NCBI RefSeq assembly: GCF_046542825.1
Contig: NZ_JBKHAQ010000026.1
Coordinates: 1-30,240 of the forward strand
Source of the DNA: Rhodosalinus sp046542825
GTDB taxonomy: Bacteria; Pseudomonadota; Alphaproteobacteria; Rhodobacterales; Rhodobacteraceae
Length of the DNA stretch: 30,240 nt
Reading direction: 5' to 3'
In this document: piece by piece, positions 1 through 6,468 of the stretch
Position numbering within the stretch: the stretch's first letter is position 1
How the letters are laid out: every line of letters begins with the position of its first letter
The notes under the pieces: generated by a model
What the model saw: the letters and a program-made list of their open reading frames with translations, nothing else
Told to the model about the DNA's origin: nothing
The model's database searches: none
Position numbers and translations under genes: made by a program

Positions 1-867
1 ATGGCCGCCGCAGACGTCAGCTTCAGCGGCTTCGGCCGCTTCGGCATCCTGTATGACGAGGACGCCGACCTGGAGACCCGTATCGAGAGCCGCTTCCGTC
101 TGGACATCAACGCCAGCGCAACTGCCGACAACGGCCTGGAGTTCAGCGCACTTGTCCGGATGCAGGCGGATGACGACCTCGACGGTGACGGCACTGCCAA
201 CACCGCAGATCCGAACGGCGCCCAGTTCGGGGTCGCCTACGAGGGCCTGTCGGTGCAGGTCGGCAACATCGGAGGTGCGATCGCCGAACTGCCCGGCGTG
301 TTCGAGCAGTCGCTCGGCCTCTCGGGCCTGGGCTTCCACAACCTCGCTGCCAAGTCGGCCTCGAAAGGCGACAGTTGGGACACCTACAGCTCCACCGGCG
401 CTGGTTCTAACGGCGTGCGGGTCGGCTACGGCATGGGCGACTTCTCGTTCATCGGGTCCTACTCGGACCTGTCGAACAGCGGTGGTGAAGAGCGTATCTC
501 GCTCGGCGGTGCCTATACATTCAACGACTGGACCGTGTCGCTGGGCTGGCAGGATTCGACCGACGACACCGATGACCGCGTGCAGTTCATCGTGATCGGC
601 GACCTTGGCCCCGCCAGCGTCACCTTCAAGGCCGCCGACAACGACGGCGCACAGAAGTATGTCATCGGCGGCGACTTCGATGCCGGTGCTGCGACGACCG
701 TCTCGGCCTTCTTCGCCACCGACGAGGAAGTGGATGGCGACGGCGGCGACTCCTACGGCGTCGGCTTCGTCCACGACCTGGGCGGCGGCGCCACGATCCG
801 CGGCGGTGTGGTCGATCCGTGGAACGACAAGCTGACCGCCGACCTCGGTCTGCAGTTCAACTTCTGA
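1..867 (+). CDS. Rhodobacter-type outer-membrane porin, 5'-truncated by window edge
   Basis: This is a general-diffusion porin, a trimeric beta-barrel letting small solutes cross the outer membrane. The visible 288 residues begin with Met-Ala-Ala-Ala-Asp-Val-Ser-Phe-Ser-Gly, which looks like the end of a signal peptide (cleavage near Ala-Asp) running into the first strand, so the ATG at position 1 is probably inside the signal peptide and the true start lies before the window. The rest shows alternating hydrophobic strands and Asp/Gly-rich loops, including an acidic stretch near residue 56 (DGDGTAN type). It ends in Leu-Gln-Phe-Asn-Phe; a C-terminal Phe is the usual recognition signal for the BAM barrel-assembly machinery. 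A strong terminator follows at 893-925, so it is probably transcribed alone. The family call is secure; substrate selectivity cannot be read from the sequence. Confidence 0.88.
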   Translation: MAAADVSFSGFGRFGILYDEDADLETRIESRFRLDINASATADNGLEFSALVRMQADDDLDGDGTANTADPNGAQFGVAYEGLSVQVGNIGGAIAELPGVFEQSLGLSGLGFHNLAAKSASKGDSWDTYSSTGAGSNGVRVGYGMGDFSFIGSYSDLSNSGGEERISLGGAYTFNDWTVSLGWQDSTDDTDDRVQFIVIGDLGPASVTFKAADNDGAQKYVIGGDFDAGAATTVSAFFATDEEVDGDGGDSYGVGFVHDLGGGATIRGGVVDPWNDKLTADLGLQFNF

Positions 868-892
868 TCCCTTCGCTGATCGGACGTGACAG

Positions 893-925
893 GGGGCGGG
901 CCCGCGGGCCCGCCCCTTTCCTTTT
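893..925 (+). terminator. Intrinsic terminator after porin gene
   Basis: A perfect 24-base palindrome at 893-916 (arms GGGGCGGGCCCG and its complement) is followed by a T-rich run at 917-925 (TTTCCTTTT). It lies 25 bases after the porin stop and before the yggS ribosome-binding site, so it should separate a highly expressed porin from yggS. Confidence 0.85.
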
Positions 926-970
926 GCGGGGCATGGTGGCATCTGCCGGGCAACCGGAGGGAGACCGCCC

Positions 971-1621
971 ATGTCGCTTGCAGAGATCCGCCACCGCATC
1001 GCGCAGGCAGAGGCGAAGGCCGGCCGCGCGCCGGGCGCGGTCACGCTGATCGCCGTGTCGAAGCAACAGCCCGAGCACCGGATCGAGGCGGTGCTGCGCG
1101 AGGGCCACCGCGACTTCGGCGAGAACCGGGTGCAGGAGGCCGCCGGGCGCTGGCCGGCGCTCCGCGAACGCTACGACGATATCGCGCTGCACCTGATCGG
1201 ACCGTTGCAGACCAACAAGGCGCGGCAGGCGATGGAGCTTGCGCAGGCGATCCATTCGGTGGACCGGCCCAGGCTGGCGCAGACGCTGGCGCGGCTGGCG
1301 GACGAGCTGGGCCACTGCCCCGAGCTTTTCGTGCAGGTGAACACGGGCGAAGAGCCGCAGAAGGCCGGCGTGCTGCCGGCCGAGGCGGACGGCTTCGTGG
1401 CGGACTGCCGCGCCCTCGGCCTGCCGGTGGTGGGGCTGATGTGCATCCCGCCGGTGGACGAGGCGCCGTCGCTGCATTTCGCGCTGCTGGCGAAGATCGC
1501 CGCGCGCAACGGGCTGGACGGGCTGTCGATGGGGATGTCGGGCGATTTCGAGCAGGCGATCGCGCTGGGCGCCACCCATGTCCGGGTGGGCAGCGCGATC
1601 TTCGGCGCGCGGCCGGGCTGA
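971..1621 (+). CDS. yggS: YggS/PROSC family pyridoxal 5'-phosphate homeostasis protein
   Basis: A small cytoplasmic PLP-binding protein with an alanine-racemase-like TIM-barrel fold. It has no known catalytic activity; the family buffers free PLP and affects amino-acid and keto-acid pools. The PLP-binding lysine is Lys31 in Ala-Val-Ser-Lys. Other family signatures are DFGENRVQEA (residues 50-59 region), HLIGPLQTNK, VNTGEEPQKAG, GLMCIPP and the phosphate-binding C-terminal segment LSMGMSGDFEQAI followed by VRVGSAIFGAR. At 216 residues it is normal length. The start is supported by GGAGGG at 957-962, about 8 bases upstream. It is preceded by the porin terminator and converges on the L,D-transpeptidase gene, so it is probably monocistronic. 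Confidence 0.93.
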   Translation: MSLAEIRHRIAQAEAKAGRAPGAVTLIAVSKQQPEHRIEAVLREGHRDFGENRVQEAAGRWPALRERYDDIALHLIGPLQTNKARQAMELAQAIHSVDRPRLAQTLARLADELGHCPELFVQVNTGEEPQKAGVLPAEADGFVADCRALGLPVVGLMCIPPVDEAPSLHFALLAKIAARNGLDGLSMGMSGDFEQAIALGATHVRVGSAIFGARPG

Positions 1622-1687
1622 GCGCTCTTCGCGCCCTCGCGGGCGCTCATCGCGAGACGCGCGCGCCAGCGCGCACCGAGCGGCCCC

Positions 1688-2182
1688 TCAGCCCACGATC
1701 AGCCGCGTCGCATAGCCGATCCGCGGCGCGATCCAGCGCAGATGCCGGGGGTCAAGCGCCACGCAGCCGGCGGTCGGATATCCGGGCCGCCGCCAGGCGT
1801 GCACGAAGATCGCCGAGCCGCGCCCGCGCTCCGCGCGCGGCCAGTTCCAGTCCGTCAGCAACACGAGATCATAGAGCGGATCGGGCCGCCGCAGCGCCTC
1901 GTGGCTCCAGGGGTGCGGCGCGCGGATCATCAGGTTGTACTCCTCGTCGCGCGGATCGTCGGACCACAGGTCGCCCGGCCGGATCGGCACCGCCCAGTCG
2001 GTGGGCCGCGCCATCCGGTCCGGGCGATAGAGCATCCCCACGATCCGATGCACGCCGCGCGGCGTCGCCCCGTCCCCTTCGCGCTTGTCGCCCGTCAGCC
2101 CGCCGCTCCCGATCGCACAGGGAAAGACACGCCCGCGAAAGCGCAGCCCGCGCGGGCCAAGCACCATGTCCGCAGGCGTCAC
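1688..2182 (-). CDS. YkuD-type L,D-transpeptidase family protein
   Basis: A compact 164-residue protein of the YkuD/ErfK family, whose members form 3-3 peptidoglycan cross-links or attach proteins to peptidoglycan through a catalytic Cys. The active-site signature is His128-Ala-Trp ... Thr-Ala-Gly-Cys140-Val-Ala-Leu, matching the family pattern of His then (S/T)xGC. An Asn/Met core (YNLMIR, residues 82-87) and the opening turn GDGATPRG also fit. There is no obvious signal peptide or PG-binding domain, so it belongs to the short family type whose location and substrate are unclear. The ATG overlaps the ribA stop by four bases (ATGA), implying translational coupling with ribA. A link to riboflavin is not expected from function, but the coupling is clear in the sequence. 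Confidence 0.82.
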   Translation of the reverse strand: MTPADMVLGPRGLRFRGRVFPCAIGSGGLTGDKREGDGATPRGVHRIVGMLYRPDRMARPTDWAVPIRPGDLWSDDPRDEEYNLMIRAPHPWSHEALRRPDPLYDLVLLTDWNWPRAERGRGSAIFVHAWRRPGYPTAGCVALDPRHLRWIAPRIGYATRLIVG

Positions 2183-3270
2183 AGCAGGTGCCCCGACTTC
2201 GCGGCCTTGGTCCTGAGGTAGCCCGCGTTCTCGGCGGTGTGCCCGACGCGCAGCGGGACGCGCTCGGCCACGGCGATGCCTTCGGCCTGCATCATCTCGA
2301 CCTTGCGGGGGTTGTTGGTCATCAGCCGCACCGACCCGAAGCCCATCCGCCGCAGGATGTCCGCGCCGATGCGAAAGTCGCGCTCGTCATCCTCGAACCC
2401 CAGCCGGTGATTCGCCTCGACCGTGTCGAAGCCCTGATCCTGCAGCGAATAGGCGCGGAGCTTGTTGGCCAGCCCGATGCCCCGCCCCTCCTGGTTGAGG
2501 TAGAGCAGCACGCCGGCGCCCGCGGCGCCCATCTGCGCCAGCGCCGCGCGCAACTGCGGGCCGCAGTCGCACTTGAGCGAGCCAAGCACGTCGCCCGTGA
2601 AGCAGGCCGAGTGCAGCCGGGCGAGCACCGGCGCGTCACGGCGCGGCTGTCCGACCTCGAAGGCGTAGTGCTCTTCGCCGCCGTCGGCGGGGCGAAAGAC
2701 ATGCAGGCGCCCGGCGCCCGCCGCCTCGACCGGGACGCGCGCCTGTGCCACGGGCGCCAGCGGGCTTGCCGCCGCCAGCAGCGGGTCGGCCAGCGCGGCG
2801 GGCAGCAGGGTCAGCCGGTGCGCGCGCGCGAAGCCCGCGCCGTCGGGCAGATCGGTCACCACCGCCGCGGGCAGCAGATGCGCGGATTTCACCAGTCGCA
2901 GAGCGGTGCGATGCAACGCCGCCTCGCCGCTGCGGGCGGACAGCAGCGGCCCCTTCATCGGATGTGTCAGATCATCGGCCGGGTCGGCCACCGCGCGCAC
3001 CCAACGATGGTCCGCGTCGGGCGGAAGCCGCACGCGCGCGAGATCGCCGTCATAGGCGCGCGCCTTCAGCGTGCCCGCCCGCCGGGCGGTGATGGCCAGA
3101 ACCGTCTCACCCGCCATCGCGCGCACGGCCTCCAGCCGGGCGGCGTGCAGCGTTTCGGCCGCCATGACCAGAGCGCTCGCGCCCGCGCCCGTCAGGACCA
3201 CCCCCACGCCCATCCGCAGATCGGCCCGCGCGCGGGCGAGGAGTTCCGTCAGATCGGGGGCGATGCTCAT
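2179..3270 (-). CDS. ribA: GTP cyclohydrolase II with degenerate N-terminal DHBP-synthase-like domain
   Basis: Catalyses the first committed step of riboflavin synthesis, converting GTP to 2,5-diamino-6-ribosylamino-pyrimidinone phosphate with release of formate and pyrophosphate. The C-terminal half (about residues 180-363) carries the complete GCH II core: zinc ligands Cys223, Cys234 and Cys236 in HSACFTGDVLGSLKCDCG, then LNQEGRGIGL (258-267), the DTVEANHRLGF segment and the MTNNPRKV motif (317-324). Residues 1-150 keep the outline of a DHBP-synthase domain (VVLTGAG, HPMKGPLLSARSGEAA) but lack the acidic catalytic motif DDxxRENEGD, so only GCH II activity is predicted. The 363-residue length suits the fused ribBA-type layout. 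It is the first gene of a pair with the L,D-transpeptidase. The start at 3270 is the first Met after the divergent intergenic region. Confidence 0.9.
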   Translation of the reverse strand: MSIAPDLTELLARARADLRMGVGVVLTGAGASALVMAAETLHAARLEAVRAMAGETVLAITARRAGTLKARAYDGDLARVRLPPDADHRWVRAVADPADDLTHPMKGPLLSARSGEAALHRTALRLVKSAHLLPAAVVTDLPDGAGFARAHRLTLLPAALADPLLAAASPLAPVAQARVPVEAAGAGRLHVFRPADGGEEHYAFEVGQPRRDAPVLARLHSACFTGDVLGSLKCDCGPQLRAALAQMGAAGAGVLLYLNQEGRGIGLANKLRAYSLQDQGFDTVEANHRLGFEDDERDFRIGADILRRMGFGSVRLMTNNPRKVEMMQAEGIAVAERVPLRVGHTAENAGYLRTKAAKSGHLL

Positions 3271-3423
3271 GCCGGGTTCCTAAAGAGCGCGTGCCGTGGA
3301 TGTAAGGCCCGATGCCCGTGAAACAATTCGGCTCTGCGTAACACATGGGCGTGAGAGGATTGCAGCAAATATTGCCGGGGGGCGTCCGTCTGCGCATTTC
3401 CCGCGAAACAGGAGGGAAGAAAC

Positions 3424-4110
3424 ATGCCGCAGCTCAGAAACATCCTGCTGGTGGACGACGACGACGACCTGCGCGAGGCGCTGAGCGAACAGCTGGTGAT
3501 GACCGAGGACTTCGAGGTCTTCGAGGCCGCGAGCGGGGCGCAGGCAATGGAGCGGGCCAAGTCCCAGATCTTCGACCTGATCATCCTCGACGTGGGCCTG
3601 CCCGACACCGACGGGCGCGAGTTGTGCCGCCTGATGCGCAAGCAGGGCGTGAAATGCCCGATCCTGATGCTGACGGGTCATGACAGCGATGCGGACACAA
3701 TCCTGGGCCTCGATGCAGGCGCCAACGACTACGTCACCAAGCCCTTCAAGTTTCCCGTGCTGCTCGCCCGCATCCGTGCGCAACTGCGCCAGCACGAGCA
3801 GTCGGAGGATGCGATCTTTGCGCTCGGCCCCTACACCTTCAAGCCGGCGATGAAGATGCTGGTCACCGAGGACGACCGCAAGATCCGCCTGACCGAGAAG
3901 GAGACGAACATCCTCAAATTCCTCTACCGCTCGCCGGAAGGCGTCGTGGCGCGGGACGTGCTGCTGCACGAGGTCTGGGGCTACAACGCCGGCGTCACGA
4001 CCCACACGCTCGAGACGCATATCTACCGGCTGCGACAGAAGATCGAGCCCGACCCGGCGAACGCGCAGCTTCTGGTGACGGAGTCGGGCGGATACCGGCT
4101 GGTGAGCTGA
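3424..4110 (+). CDS. cenR: OmpR-family response regulator, CenR-like
   Basis: A two-component response regulator of 228 residues. The receiver domain (about 5-120) has the acidic pocket Asp11/Asp12, phospho-acceptor Asp56 in LIILDVGLPDTDG, switch Thr84 and Lys106 in DYVTKPF. A winged-helix DNA-binding domain follows (about 130-228; RLTEKETNILKFLY and TLETHIYRLRQKIE). From memory of the family, the conserved segments GANDYVTKPF, QHEQSEDAIF and EVWGYNAGVTTHTLETH resemble CenR of Caulobacter and Rhodobacter, an essential regulator of envelope genes; this assignment is recollection, not a search. No histidine kinase gene is adjacent, which fits the orphan genetic location of cenR. An excellent AGGAGG lies 8-9 bases before the ATG. 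It is divergent from ribA, sharing a 153-base intergenic region. Confidence 0.8.
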   Translation: MPQLRNILLVDDDDDLREALSEQLVMTEDFEVFEAASGAQAMERAKSQIFDLIILDVGLPDTDGRELCRLMRKQGVKCPILMLTGHDSDADTILGLDAGANDYVTKPFKFPVLLARIRAQLRQHEQSEDAIFALGPYTFKPAMKMLVTEDDRKIRLTEKETNILKFLYRSPEGVVARDVLLHEVWGYNAGVTTHTLETHIYRLRQKIEPDPANAQLLVTESGGYRLVS

Positions 4111-4142
4111 CCGGCGGCAGGGCGCGAAAAAAAGCACCGCAC

Positions 4143-4186
4143 TTGCGCCAGATCAAAGTCACAAAGCCGCAGTATCCATTTATCTG
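4143..4186 (+). promoter_or_regulatory. Candidate FNR/FixK-type promoter
   Basis: TTGCGCCAGATCAA at 4143-4156 matches TTGAT-N4-ATCAA at 8 of 10 informative positions and fits the looser TTG(A/C)-N6-(T/G)CAA pattern described for alphaproteobacterial FixK-type boxes. A weak -10-like TATCTG at 4181-4186 would place a start near 4192, so the box centre would be near -42, the normal place for class II activation. No -35 hexamer is evident, which also suits an activator-dependent promoter. It lies 32 bases after the cenR stop and no gene starts soon after it. Confidence 0.4.
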
Positions 4187-4191
4187 GCTCT

Positions 4192-4270
4192 ATCGGATCC
4201 CGCGCATGTCCGGGTCACGACATGCACCTCCCTGTTGGACCTGGCCGGGCTTGTCAGCCCGGCCTTTTTT
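4192..4270 (+). ncRNA. Candidate small RNA with anti-Shine-Dalgarno linker
   Basis: The inferred transcript of about 79 nt starts near 4192. It has a first hairpin with perfect 7-base arms (GCATGTC 4204-4210, GACATGC 4219-4225), a linker predicted single-stranded containing ACCTCCCTG (4226-4234), and a 9-bp GC-rich terminator hairpin with six T residues. A CCUCC segment exposed between hairpins could pair with ribosome-binding sites and is a recurrent feature of alphaproteobacterial trans-acting small RNAs. The upstream FNR-type box suggests induction at low oxygen. The alternative is that this is only the 3' untranslated region and terminator of cenR, possibly processed. No transcript data were available, so both start and function are inferred. 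Confidence 0.4.
4243..4270 (+). terminator. Intrinsic terminator after cenR / candidate sRNA
   Basis: Perfect 9-bp stem GGCCGGGCT (4243-4251) and AGCCCGGCC (4256-4264) with a TGTC loop, followed by six T at 4265-4270. A textbook Rho-independent terminator on the + strand. Confidence 0.92.
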
Positions 4271-4979
4271 CCTTCGCTCCGCGCACCGCTCTTTTTCCTT
4301 CGCTGCGCGCGCCGCGCACCGCAAGCCTCGCCGAAAAGCGCGCCTCGACGCACGTCGAACCCCCAAGGCCGGCCACGATCCCGCCCTTCCCGCCGGGCGT
4401 CATCCGCGCGTGCACGCCGCCCGAGGCGACCGGTTGCTCGCCCTGGCACCCTGCGATGCAGGGCGCGAGACAGGTGTCGCGGGAAGGCAGCGCAGCGATC
4501 GCGGTGTCCCTGGCCGCGGACGCGCGGCCGAAGGTGCGATGGCCACGAAGGCGCCCTGGCGCCCGCTGCCACGAGGCAACTCGCCAGCGCATCCCGCGGA
4601 TCGTTACGCCGGATCGGCGGAGACGGCAGCGATCTGCACGGCGCGGCCCGGTTCCGCCCCGCGCCACCAGCTTGGCGGGCCCCGTTTCCGCCCGCCGCCA
4701 CGGACCGGCGCCTGCCCCGCCGCGGGCGTGCCTTCGACCGTGCCGGAGGCCGCCCTGTGCCGGCGCCGAGGCGGCGGCGGGACGGACTGCGCGGGCGGAC
4801 GGGACGGGTGGCATGCGCGGTGCGCCTGTCGCCTCGACCGGAGGGCGACTGACCCATGCATGCGACCCGGAGCGCGGCGGTTCCGTCGCAGCGCTTGCCG
4901 TCCTGCCCTGCGGGGAGCCTTTGCATCGGCGCGACGGGGCTTTAGGGTCCTGCGCGGAAAGCAGAGGGGAGCGCGGCAC
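4271..4979. other. About 700 bases with no supported gene
   Basis: Open frames cross this stretch on both strands, but they have no recognisable motifs, no good ribosome-binding site and the Arg/Pro/Ala-rich composition typical of GC-rich shadow frames. Just after the terminator, TTTTTCCTTCGCT followed by GCGC-rich sequence occurs twice (4266-4284 and 4292-4311) as an imperfect direct repeat. The last 30 bases hold the ribosome-binding region of the DUF4170 gene (AGAGGGGAG near 4962). Such a long gap is unusual here, where most gaps are under 180 bases. It could hold a decayed gene or a long leader for the lipid A cluster; I see no positive evidence for either. Confidence 0.5.
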
Positions 4980-5225
4980 ATGGCCCAACGCCTGCACCTC
5001 GTCTTCGGAGGCGAGCTGGAAGACCCGGGCGGCACGAAGTTCCGCGATGTGGACGACATCCACATCGTCGGCATCTTTCCCGACTACAAGACCGCCTACG
5101 ACGCCTGGAAGGCCGAGGCACAGCGCACGGTGGACAACGCCCACATGCGGTATTTCATAGCCCATCTTCACCGTCTGCGCGACGAGGCGATGCCTGCCTC
5201 GCCGACCGAGGAACTGGAGGGCTGA
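4980..5225 (+). CDS. DUF4170 domain protein
   Basis: A small 81-residue cytoplasmic protein with no signal peptide or membrane segment. The sequence from Met-Ala-Gln-Arg-Leu-His-Leu-Val-Phe-Gly-Gly-Glu-Leu through FRDVDDIHIVGIFPDY, the W/K-rich AYDAWKAEAQRTVDNA and YFIAHLHRLRDE matches DUF4170 as I know it across its full length. No biochemical role is established to my knowledge. The start is chosen at 4980 because homology begins exactly there and a purine-rich AGAGGGGAG lies upstream; the open frame runs further upstream but with no resemblance to anything. It is followed almost at once by the WaaA-like gene and then lpxK, so it is likely co-transcribed with lipid A / Kdo genes and may act in that pathway. 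Confidence 0.87.
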   Translation: MAQRLHLVFGGELEDPGGTKFRDVDDIHIVGIFPDYKTAYDAWKAEAQRTVDNAHMRYFIAHLHRLRDEAMPASPTEELEG

Positions 5226-5297
5226 GCGCTGGGCGCAGCGCAGGGACTGGCGGGCCTGTTCCGCCGCCAGGCACGCGCCGCGCGCGGCGGCGACGGC

Positions 5298-6449
5298 GTG
5301 CCGGACCGGCCCCCGCGCCCACCCGGCGAACTGGTCTGGCTGCACGTTACCGGAGCACAGCGGCGCGGGCCCCTGTTGCGGCTGGGCCAGCGGCTCGCCG
5401 GACAGCGACCGGGCCTGACCCTGCTCTATACCGCCGCCCCGGATGTGCCGCCGCCGCCGCGACTGCGCGGCGCAGCGCTCTGGCAGCCGCTGCCCGCAGA
5501 GGGCGTCGGCGAGGCCCAGCGCTTCATGCGGCACTGGGCGCCCGACTGCTGCCTGTGGAGCGGCGGCGCCCCGCGGGCCGCGCTGCTGGGCGCGGCGTCC
5601 AAGGCAGGCGTGCCGCTCTTCCTCGTCGATGCCGACGAGCGCGATCTGGACGGCGGCCTGACGTGGCTCCTCACCCTGCGGGGCGATGCCTTCGGCCGCT
5701 TCGATGCGGCCCTGGCGCGCGATGACGGGGCCGCCCGCCGGCTGCGACGTCTCGGCATACCGTCTGATCGCATCTCGGTGATCGGTCTGCTGCAGGAGGG
5801 AAGCGGCCCCCTGCCCTGCGACGAAGCCGCGTTCGACAGCTTCTCCGGATTGCTCGCGACACGGCCCGTCTGGCTCGCCGCAATGACGCAACCGGCCGAA
5901 GTGGCACCGGTGCTGCAGGCGCACCGCGCCACGCTGCGGCTGGCACACCGCCTGCTGCTGATTCTCGTGCCCGACAAGCCAGCCGACGCCGATGCTGCGG
6001 CCGCCGACATCTCCGCCGCAGGCCTGCTCGCCGTGCGCCGCTCTGCCGGAGAATTGCCCGACGACGCAACGCAGGTCTATCTGGCCGACACGCGTGGCGA
6101 AATGGGACTCTGGTATCGGCTGTCCCCGGTGACCTTCATGGCAAGCTCGCTCGAAGCCGGGCACGGCGGACGCGATCCCTATGAGCCTGCGGCGCTGGGA
6201 TCCGCCGTGATCTGCGGACCGAACATGGATCACCACATCGACGCCTGCTCGCGCCTTCTGGCGGGGGGCGCCGCGCGAATCGCGGGCGATGCGGCCAGCC
6301 TGTCCGACGCGCTGTCCCATCTGATCGCGCCGGACCGTGCCGCGGCGATGGCACAGGCAGGATGGCAGATCGTCTCGGCCGGGGCGGAAGTCACCGACCG
6401 GATCACCGATCTGGTGCTCGACACGCTCGACCTTGGACAGACGGCATGA
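5298..6449 (+). CDS. Divergent 3-deoxy-D-manno-octulosonate transferase-like (WaaA/KdtA-like) glycosyltransferase
   Basis: The product resembles Kdo transferase, the inner-membrane enzyme adding Kdo from CMP-Kdo to lipid A precursor. The C-terminal half is the clear part: LADTRGEMGLWYRLSPVTFMASS, GGRDPYEPAALGSAVICGP and a helical tail, corresponding to the nucleotide-sugar-binding GT30/GT-B half. The N-terminal half is divergent: where WaaA normally has a HxxSxGE motif with the catalytic Glu, this one reads ELVWLHVTGAQ with no Glu. Activity as a standard Kdo transferase is therefore doubtful. GTG at 5298 is the first conventional start but has no ribosome-binding site. In-frame CTG at 5229 has GGAGGG at 5217-5222, seven bases upstream, and would add 23 residues (ending in LFRRQARAARGG) that resemble the usual N-terminus. 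It sits between DUF4170 and lpxK. Confidence 0.78.
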   Translation: MPDRPPRPPGELVWLHVTGAQRRGPLLRLGQRLAGQRPGLTLLYTAAPDVPPPPRLRGAALWQPLPAEGVGEAQRFMRHWAPDCCLWSGGAPRAALLGAASKAGVPLFLVDADERDLDGGLTWLLTLRGDAFGRFDAALARDDGAARRLRRLGIPSDRISVIGLLQEGSGPLPCDEAAFDSFSGLLATRPVWLAAMTQPAEVAPVLQAHRATLRLAHRLLLILVPDKPADADAAAADISAAGLLAVRRSAGELPDDATQVYLADTRGEMGLWYRLSPVTFMASSLEAGHGGRDPYEPAALGSAVICGPNMDHHIDACSRLLAGGAARIAGDAASLSDALSHLIAPDRAAAMAQAGWQIVSAGAEVTDRITDLVLDTLDLGQTA

Positions 6450-6468
6450 CCGGAGGGGGCGGCACCTG

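Noticed and set aside
886..3321. An 811-codon plus-strand frame over yggS, the L,D-transpeptidase and ribA
   Set aside because: It shadows one gene on its own strand in another frame and two genes on the opposite strand, and has no recognisable content.
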